From positions 620,001 to 684,000 of the forward strand of contig NZ_CP019062.1 in assembly GCF_002951615.1 (NCBI RefSeq): a DNA stretch of 64,000 nucleotides, written 5' to 3'. Numbering within the stretch: the stretch's first letter is position 1; each line of letters opens with the position of its first letter. The DNA is from Rahnella sikkimica (GTDB lineage Bacteria; Pseudomonadota; Gammaproteobacteria; Enterobacterales; Enterobacteriaceae). The notes under the pieces are model-generated. The model made no database searches, was not told the origin of the DNA, and saw only the letters and a program-made list of their open reading frames with translations. Shown piece after piece: positions 58,529-64,000 of the stretch. Position numbers and translations under genes: made by a program.

Positions 58529-59128
58529 TTAGCTTTTATGCCAGACCAGCATACTGCCTTCGCTGTGGCCGGTAACCGGGTCGGTCGCCGGCAGCGGCAC
58601 GGCTTTGACCGCTTTGGTGCGCGCGGCCAGCAGCGGCAGTTCGTCATGACACAAATCGGCTTTGACGTCAGGCGGGTAAGCGCCGACCAGCATAAAATCC
58701 TCGTCGGCGGAAATCTGTTTGTGGCCTGTACCGGCGGGCAGTAGCAGGACATCGCCCACTTTCACGTCAATAATCTTGCCGTGTTCGCCGCCGAGTTGCA
58801 GTTTGGCTGTGCCGGAAAAAACGCCCAGCGCTTCATGCGTATTCGAGTGGAAATGCGTGAACGTATAGACCGGATAACGCCACTGCGGCGGCCAGCCGTT
58901 GGCGCGGAAAAGGTGTTCGAGGTAACTGGCGTTATCGACGGTTTCTGGCGGGATCACGCGGTGATAAATCAGCACCGGTAAGGCGTTATTGGGTACGCCG
59001 CCATCGGGTTTATCAATCAGCAATGTGTCCATCGCGACCTCTCTGGCGTCCGCAAAGCCCAAACGGGGGATCGGCAACAGGGCCATCACACCCAGCAATG
59101 TCACAAACCGGCGTCGGTCCAAATGCAT
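58529..59128 (-). CDS. Tat-exported cupin-domain protein
   Basis: 199 residues from the ATG at 59128, which has AAGGAGCT 9 bases upstream; a TTG at 59152 opens the frame but lacks support. The N-terminus MHLDRRRFVTLLGVMALLP is a [16 protein letters not shown] signal. The body resembles the YjlB-like cupins: motif 1 around THFHSNTHEALGVFSGTAKL with two His and a Glu as metal ligands, motif 2 around GDVLLLPAGTGHKQ. Function unknown; B. subtilis YjlB is also uncharacterised. Export to the periplasm is unusual for this cupin group, which is mostly cytoplasmic as far as known. Confidence 0.75.
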   Translation of the reverse strand: MHLDRRRFVTLLGVMALLPIPRLGFADAREVAMDTLLIDKPDGGVPNNALPVLIYHRVIPPETVDNASYLEHLFRANGWPPQWRYPVYTFTHFHSNTHEALGVFSGTAKLQLGGEHGKIIDVKVGDVLLLPAGTGHKQISADEDFMLVGAYPPDVKADLCHDELPLLAARTKAVKAVPLPATDPVTGHSEGSMLVWHKS

Positions 59129-59372
59129 CAGGAATAGCTCCTTGTCGCGCAATCAAAGGCTTACATCATTCATGTATAGATCATAAACGGCGGGCTGGCC
59201 TCTTTTCAGGCGGCATTTTTTTGTCCGGCGGAAACCGGTTAAATTCGCACCAACGGTTATCAGAAAAAACTTAAAAACTGTAGCTATCAACAAATATAAG
59301 TCATATTCACTGGCTATATCGGCCATCTCTTCTAGTCTTAACAATACAAAAAAGACCTCAGGAGGAGATGTT

Positions 59373-59705
59373 ATGAATAAGAAAATGTTGATTATGGTTG
59401 CTACAGCCGTTTCTGTACTGGCAGGGTGTCAGACTTACGATCGTGCAGCGAGTTACGTGAAAGAGCCTGTGGTCAGCGACGTTAAAGTCGGCATGACCAA
59501 ATCTCAGGTTCGTGCTATTGCTGGGCCACCGTCAACGGAAGCGACGCTGATACATGCGAAAGGGACGTGTCAGACTTATGCGGTCGCCCCGCGTGACGGT
59601 AAAGCGCAGACGTACTTTGTCAGCTTTAACGACACCGGTCATGTCATGAATAAAGGCTATCAGTCTTGTTCAGACTACGACAAAGATCCGCAGGCCGCTC
59701 AGTAA
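59373..59705 (+). CDS. osmE: Osmotically inducible lipoprotein OsmE
   Basis: Small lipoprotein with a SmpA/OmlA (BamE-like) domain, induced by high osmolarity and stationary phase in E. coli. 110 residues (E. coli 112). Lipobox LAGC with Cys19. Family blocks: PVVSDVKVGMTKSQVRAIAG, IHAKGTCQTY, RDGKAQTYFVSFNDTGHV and CSDYDKDPQAA. Strong ribosome site AGGAGGAG. The 244-base upstream gap is AT-rich, consistent with a sigma-S-type promoter, but no single -10 was fixed. Confidence 0.93.
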   Translation: MNKKMLIMVATAVSVLAGCQTYDRAASYVKEPVVSDVKVGMTKSQVRAIAGPPSTEATLIHAKGTCQTYAVAPRDGKAQTYFVSFNDTGHVMNKGYQSCSDYDKDPQAAQ

Positions 59706-59720
59706 ATATGTGATGGTTAA

Positions 59721-59825
59721 GCTCCTCCCCCTGCGAAGGGGGAGGCAGGGAGGGGGTTTTAATGGCCGCTTAGTCGTTAAACCCACACCCCATCCCAGCC
59801 TTCCCCTCGTGAGAGGGGAAGGCGC
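59721..59825. repeat. Paired GC-rich hairpins (REP-like element)
   Basis: Two palindromes between convergent osmE and cvrA: CCTCCCCC/GGGGGAGG (59724-59731 with 59738-59745, loop TGCGAA) and CCTTCCCCTC/GAGGGGAAGG (59799-59808 with 59813-59822, loop GTGA). They are joined by about 53 bases with GGGAGGGGGTTT and its near-complement AAACCCACACCCC. The head-to-tail pair resembles the BIME/REP elements of enterobacterial gene ends. The first hairpin may also end osmE transcription. Confidence 0.7.
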
Positions 59826-59831
59826 AGAACC

Positions 59832-61559
59832 TCAGGCTTTCTCCGTCACAATCCTCACGCCGACTTTACTCACCTGATGCCCGTCCATCTCTGCAATCGT
59901 CCACGTCAGCCCGTCCCATTCGATATGGTCACCGATCACCGGTTCGCCACCCAGCAGGCGGATAACGAAGTGTCCCAGCGTTTGTGACTGGTCAACGGAC
60001 TCTTCCAGATTCAGGCCATACAGTTGTGAAATTGCATCCAGCGGCGCATCAGCCTGCAAAATGAAATCCCCGAAGAAACGGTCGTCGAGCACGACTTTAT
60101 TGCTGTCGCTGAACAGTTTACCCAACTCTGGTAAATCCTTTTCCTGACCGATCACACACAGAATATCGCCTTCTTTCAGCCGCGTACTGCCGGTCGGATG
60201 CAGCATTTCCTTGCCGCGAAACAGCGCCGCAATCCGCGTCGCCTGCGGCATTTGCAAGTCACGCAGCGCCGCGCCGACGCACCATTTGTCGGAGCCGAGC
60301 TGATACACAAACTGTTCCCAGTCGTTATAAACGTCGATGTCCAGCCCGACGCGGGAAATGGGCGTCGGCTGCGGCGGCACCAGCACTTTGGCTTTTTTCG
60401 CCGCAAAGCCCAGAGACGTGCCCTGAAGCAACAGCGATACCAGCACGATAAAGAACGCAACATTGAAATACAGCGTGGCGTTCGGCAGACCGGCCATCAT
60501 CGGGAAAACCGCCAGAATGATCGGCACCGCGCCGCGCAGGCCAACCCACGAGATAAAGAAACGCTCGCGCAGGGTGAAGTTTTTGAACGGGATCAGGCTG
60601 ACAAACACCGACAGCGGGCGCGCCAGCAGGATCATCCACAGGGAAAGCGCCAGCGCCGCAAGGGCGATGGGCAGCAAATCACTCGGCGTCAGCAGCAGAC
60701 CAAGCACCAGGAACATCCCGATCTGGCTCAGCCACGCAAGCCCGTCGAACGTCTGCAAAATACCGTGACGGTTGCGGATCGGCATATTGCCGAGCATCAG
60801 CCCGCACAGATACACCGCCAGAATGCCGCTGCCTTCCAGTGACATGGTGGCCGCGTAAACCAGCAGGCCGCCGCTGAACGCCAGCAGCGGATACAGCCCG
60901 GCCGCCAGCGTGATTTTGTTGATGAGCTTATGCAGCAGCCAGCCGCCGCCGACGCCAAAGACAATGCCCAGGCCAAACTGGCGCACGACGTCTACGACAA
61001 ACATCAGGTTAAGCCCGTGTTCGCCTTTGGAAATCATGTCGATGAGCGTAATGGTCAGGAAGACCGCCATCGGATCGTTGCTGCCGGATTCGATTTCTAA
61101 CGTGGCGCTGACGCGTTCGTTCAGGCCTTTTCCGCCGATCAGCGAAAATACTGCGGCCGCATCGGTGGAGCCGATGATCGCGCCAATCAGTAAGCCCTGC
61201 ATCAGATTGATATTGAACAACCAGGCGGCCGCCAGTCCGGTCAGTCCGGCGGTAATCAGCACGCCGACCGTGGCCAGTGAAAGCGCAGGCCAGAGGGCGA
61301 CGCGAAAAGAAGAGGCGCGGGTGCGCATACCGCCATCGAGCAAAATTACCGCCAGCGCCAGGTTACTGACCAGATACGCCGCCGGGTAATTATCAAAGGC
61401 AATGCCACCGATTCCGTCGACGCCGGCCAGCATACCGATTGCTAGAAAAATGACTAAAATAGGGATACCGAGCTTCGAAGAGAACGAACTGAGCAAAATG
61501 CTCGCTGCGACTAACAGGGCGCCAATAAAGAAAAGGGTATTAATCGTGCTGGCGTCCAA
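59832..61559 (-). CDS. cvrA: K+/H+ antiporter CvrA (NhaP2)
   Basis: CPA1-family inner-membrane cation/proton antiporter (YcgO in E. coli), needed for growth at low osmolarity and linked to potassium release. 575 residues (E. coli 578). About 12-13 membrane helices in the first 390 residues, with the ion-binding [11 protein letters not shown] motif and [20 protein letters not shown] cytoplasmic RCK_C domain (about 400-480, with [15 protein letters not shown]) and a C-terminal CorC/HlyC-like domain (about 490-570) follow. Its own promoter would lie in 61560-61678. Confidence 0.95.
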   Translation of the reverse strand: MDASTINTLFFIGALLVAASILLSSFSSKLGIPILVIFLAIGMLAGVDGIGGIAFDNYPAAYLVSNLALAVILLDGGMRTRASSFRVALWPALSLATVGVLITAGLTGLAAAWLFNINLMQGLLIGAIIGSTDAAAVFSLIGGKGLNERVSATLEIESGSNDPMAVFLTITLIDMISKGEHGLNLMFVVDVVRQFGLGIVFGVGGGWLLHKLINKITLAAGLYPLLAFSGGLLVYAATMSLEGSGILAVYLCGLMLGNMPIRNRHGILQTFDGLAWLSQIGMFLVLGLLLTPSDLLPIALAALALSLWMILLARPLSVFVSLIPFKNFTLRERFFISWVGLRGAVPIILAVFPMMAGLPNATLYFNVAFFIVLVSLLLQGTSLGFAAKKAKVLVPPQPTPISRVGLDIDVYNDWEQFVYQLGSDKWCVGAALRDLQMPQATRIAALFRGKEMLHPTGSTRLKEGDILCVIGQEKDLPELGKLFSDSNKVVLDDRFFGDFILQADAPLDAISQLYGLNLEESVDQSQTLGHFVIRLLGGEPVIGDHIEWDGLTWTIAEMDGHQVSKVGVRIVTEKA

Positions 61560-61678
61560 GAGCGTTCTCCTTTTGATGCAAAATATGAGGCGAGGGCGCC
61601 ATCAGAAAGGCGCTCCTTAATTTATCAGGAAAATGAGGGCGTTGCTGGGGTCATTTAGGATTTTTATTAGTGTAATGT

Positions 61679-61717
61679 CGTTTTCCACCGCACTGGAAGG
61701 TCAGACGGCGGAAAACG
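61679..61717 (-). terminator. Hairpin after puuB, possible terminator
   Basis: Two 12-base arms (61679-61690 with 61706-61717) pair with one A-C mismatch around a 15-base loop; no T run follows on the minus strand. Located 12 bases past the puuB stop. Confidence 0.45.
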
Positions 61718-61729
61718 CATGAAAAGCCG

Positions 61730-63043
61730 TTAAACCCCTAAGCGGTCGCGCAGTGAATAATAGGCGGCACCGAGCAGGGTAAACGGCACCTGGAAGTTGC
61801 GGCCACCGAAAAACGGCATGTGCGGCAGGCGCGCAAATGCGTCAAAACGTTCCGCATCGCCGCGCAGCACTTCGGTAATCAGCTTCCCGGCCAGATGCGT
61901 CAGCGTCACGCCGTGACCGCTGTCGCCCTGCATATAGTAGATATTCTTTTCCAGCCGCCCGAACTGTGGCAGGCGCGAGAGCGTCAGCAGGAAATTGCCG
62001 CCCCAGCGGTAATCAATCTTCACGCCTTTGAGCTGCGGGAACGTGCGGTTGAGTTTTGGCAGGATCACCGAATCAATGTTCGGCGGATTCTTTCCGCCGT
62101 AGGTTACGCCGCCGCCGTACAGCATGCGGTTATCGGCAGTCAGGCGGAAATAGTCGAGCAGATAGTTGCAGTCTTCCACGCAGTAATTATTCGGCAGCAG
62201 CGACAGCGCCATATCGTCAGACAAAGGCTCGGTGGCGACAATCTGCGAGCCGCACGGCATGCTCAGACGCGTCAGGCGAGGCGCGAGTTGCTGGCTCAGA
62301 TACGCGTTGCCCGCCAGAATCACATATTTCGCTTTGACCGTACCTTTCGCCGTGTGCGCGATGGCCGGTTCGCCATGCTCGATGCGCGTGACCGCCGAGC
62401 CTTCAAAAATGCGTCCGCCGTGACGGCGTATCGCTTCGGCTTCGCCCAGCACCAGATTCAGCGGATGAAGATGCCCGCCATTTTTATCCAGCAGACCGCC
62501 GACATAACGGTCGGTGGCGATTTCGCGGCGAACCGCGCTTTCATCGAGCAGCGACAGTTCGGTATGGCCGTAGCGGTTCCAGAGTTTTTGCTGGTCACGC
62601 AATTTATTGAGTTGTTTTCCGCTGAGGGCCGCGAAAATACAGCCGGGGCGGTAATCGCAGTCGATGGCGTATTGATCAATGCGCTGACGAATAATGTTCG
62701 CACCTTCGAACATCATGCTGCCGAGCATATCGGCGGTCTGACGGCCATAGCGGTCTTCAATCACATCGATATCACGGCTGTATGAGTTGACCACCTGCCC
62801 GCCGTTGCGCCCGCTGGCACCCCAGCCGACGCGCGCGGCTTCCAGCACCACCACGTCGTAACCGGCTTCGCACAGATATAACGCTGAAGAGATACCGGTA
62901 TAACCGGCACCGACAATACAAACATCGCACTCAATATTGTCATTCAGCTCAGGCCACGGCGCGTGAGCGTTGACAGAACTGGCGTAATAGCTGTCGGTGT
63001 GAGGCGCACCGGCAGCGCGGGGACTTCCTGTTTGAGCACTCAT
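61730..63043 (-). CDS. puuB: Gamma-glutamylputrescine oxidoreductase PuuB
   Basis: FAD-dependent oxidase of the Puu pathway: gamma-glutamylputrescine to gamma-glutamyl-gamma-aminobutyraldehyde. 437 residues (E. coli 426), with about 11 extra residues at the N-terminus. Dinucleotide-binding GAGYTG at 45-50 in CDVCIVGAGYTGISSALYL, GASGRNGGQVVNSYSRDIDVIE, and the C-terminal MQGDSGHGVTLTHLAGKL and AAYYSLRDRLGV blocks match PuuB. It follows puuR by 49 bases with no puuC between, and no puuE follows. Confidence 0.94.
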   Translation of the reverse strand: MSAQTGSPRAAGAPHTDSYYASSVNAHAPWPELNDNIECDVCIVGAGYTGISSALYLCEAGYDVVVLEAARVGWGASGRNGGQVVNSYSRDIDVIEDRYGRQTADMLGSMMFEGANIIRQRIDQYAIDCDYRPGCIFAALSGKQLNKLRDQQKLWNRYGHTELSLLDESAVRREIATDRYVGGLLDKNGGHLHPLNLVLGEAEAIRRHGGRIFEGSAVTRIEHGEPAIAHTAKGTVKAKYVILAGNAYLSQQLAPRLTRLSMPCGSQIVATEPLSDDMALSLLPNNYCVEDCNYLLDYFRLTADNRMLYGGGVTYGGKNPPNIDSVILPKLNRTFPQLKGVKIDYRWGGNFLLTLSRLPQFGRLEKNIYYMQGDSGHGVTLTHLAGKLITEVLRGDAERFDAFARLPHMPFFGGRNFQVPFTLLGAAYYSLRDRLGV

Positions 63044-63092
63044 GATGACATCCTTCTTTGGGTTCCCGTCGTCAGGCCCAGAGCGCTGACAA

Positions 63093-63650
63093 CTAGAAGG
63101 TATTAGGAGTATGTGCGCTGACTATCCTGCAAATCCACGTCGAAATATTACTGAAACTGTGAGGGTTCGCGGTGTTAATCGCATAGCTTTGGCCCGCCCG
63201 CAGCGGGTAACTCTGCCCGTTGAGGGTTAAGATGATTTCTCCTTCGAGCAGGGTGCCGACTTCCTCTCCCTGATGTTTAATTTTGTCGCCCGTTGTGCTG
63301 CCGGGCTGATAGGTTTCCAGCAGCATGGCGACCGCGTGGTTTGGCGTGCCGTTATGCACCATTCGCATGGAAACCCCCCGGCTGCCGATCTCAATCAAGT
63401 CTGCCGCATTAATGACAATTCTCGGCTCGTCACTTTTGCGTTCTTCGGCGAAAAACTCCGATAACGACAGCCCGTAAACCCGCAATAACTTCTGCAACGT
63501 ACTGACGGCGGGGCTGACTTTGTCCTGTTCGATGGTACTGATGGCGCTGTGCGTCAGGCCAGACAACTCGGCGGCTTTACGTTGTGACATGCCCAGTTGC
63601 TGACGAATTTCAGAAAGCCGGCGACCCGGTGCCAGACTGACTTCGCTCAT
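63093..63650 (-). CDS. puuR: Transcriptional repressor PuuR
   Basis: Repressor of putrescine-utilisation genes, released by putrescine. 185 residues from the ATG at 63650 with GAGGAATAAT upstream, same length as E. coli. N-terminal Xre-type helix-turn-helix (about 11-65, RLSEIRQQLGMSQRKAAELS and THSAISTIEQDKVSP) and a C-terminal cupin (about 110-180, KHQGEEVGTLLEGEIILTL, YAINTANPHSFSN). Lies 4 bases after puuD, so translation is probably coupled. Confidence 0.96.
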   Translation of the reverse strand: MSEVSLAPGRRLSEIRQQLGMSQRKAAELSGLTHSAISTIEQDKVSPAVSTLQKLLRVYGLSLSEFFAEERKSDEPRIVINAADLIEIGSRGVSMRMVHNGTPNHAVAMLLETYQPGSTTGDKIKHQGEEVGTLLEGEIILTLNGQSYPLRAGQSYAINTANPHSFSNISTWICRIVSAHTPNTF

Positions 63651-63654
63651 CCTA

Positions 63655-64000
63655 TTATTCCTCTTGTGCACGCCGGGCCTGATGGCCTTTGCGGCACGCC
63701 GCGATAAAAGCGTTAAACAGCTGACGGGAAACGGGATCCGTCAGGCTGTGCCATTCCGGATGCCACTGCACACCCAACGCAAACGGGTGACCGCGGACAC
63801 TCACGGCTTCCACCAGATTGTCCGGCGCACGGGCTTCGACAGCCAGTTCCGCGCCCAGACGTTTGGCTCCCTGACCATGCAGGGAATTCACCTGAAACTG
63901 CTGATAATCGGGTAATAATTCTGAAAGTAAGCCGCCCGGCTCGATAAACACCGGATGCGCGAGATCGTACTGCGCGTCATGCGGCAACGACGTGTCTTCG
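63655..64000 (-). CDS. puuD: Gamma-glutamyl-GABA hydrolase PuuD (3' part)
   Basis: Class I glutamine-amidotransferase-like hydrolase releasing GABA from gamma-glutamyl-GABA. The frame is open to the right edge of the window, so the start and the catalytic Cys are outside; about 114 C-terminal residues are seen of a family length near 254. NSLHGQGAKRLG and the catalytic His-Glu motif GVQWHPEWHS are present. First visible gene of puuD-puuR-puuB. Confidence 0.94.
   Translation of the reverse strand, partial: EDTSLPHDAQYDLAHPVFIEPGGLLSELLPDYQQFQVNSLHGQGAKRLGAELAVEARAPDNLVEAVSVRGHPFALGVQWHPEWHSLTDPVSRQLFNAFIAACRKGHQARRAQEE

Noticed and set aside
61820..62785. 321-codon plus-strand frame opposite puuB
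   Set aside because: Composition (Arg/Gln/Ala-rich) and full overlap with a well-recognised enzyme show it is a shadow frame.

Overview
The window is a chromosomal segment of a gammaproteobacterium of the order Enterobacterales. Almost every gene from position 1 to about 48,000 has an E. coli counterpart in nearly the same order (mukB-ldtD-mepK-gloC-aspC-ompF-asnS-pncB-pepN-ssu-pyrD-zapC-ycbX-rlmL-uup-pqiABC-rmf-fabA-ycbZ-matP-ompA-sulA-sxy-yccSF-helD-mgsA-csgI-yccU-hspQ-rlmI-acyP-tusE-yccA-serT). The level of divergence, the sfuABC iron transporter and the missing fimbrial and hydrogenase blocks next to pyrD and serT point to a Yersiniaceae-type organism such as Rahnella, Ewingella, Rouxiella or Serratia. 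That placement is inferred from remembered protein families; no database search was run.

Layout. 1-6,470: chromosome condensation (mukB 3' end), peptidoglycan remodelling (ldtD, mepK) and glyoxalase II (gloC). 6,490-12,240: leftward aspC, ompF, asnS and pncB. 12,850-19,910: pepN facing the leftward alkanesulfonate operon ssuEADCB. 20,090-30,820: pyrD, zapC, ycbX, rlmL, uup and the pqiABC lipid-transport operon. 31,090-37,340: rmf, fabA, the Lon-like protease gene ycbZ, matP, ompA, the SOS division inhibitor sulA and the competence regulator sxy. 37,370-47,360: yccS-yccF, helD, mgsA, csgI, yccU, hspQ, rlmI, acyP, tusE and yccA. 47,580-48,035: two identical tRNA-Ser(UGA) genes, each with its own promoter and terminator. 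48,100-56,270: two Fbp-family ABC importers back to back. The leftward one (sfuABC) keeps the ferric-ion ligands; the rightward AfuABC-type one lacks them. A broken AraC-family regulator lies between them. 56,280-64,000: a GNAT acetyltransferase, a chemoreceptor with an altered ligand pocket, a Tat-exported cupin, osmE, the K+/H+ antiporter cvrA, and puuB-puuR-puuD' of putrescine breakdown without puuC in its usual place.

Regulation is readable at several points: a perfect LexA box at sulA, a PurR box at pyrD, a FabR-like palindrome at fabA, a NadR-like repeat at pncB, OmpR-like boxes at ompF and stringent-type promoters at the tRNA genes. Many intergenic gaps hold clear rho-independent terminators.

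Most of the window is conserved core genome, and no wholly new multi-gene system was recognised. The accessory part from about 47,600 to the right end is where unusual features gather: the tRNA duplication, the paired transporters with a regulator relic, the divergent chemoreceptor and the rearranged puu locus.
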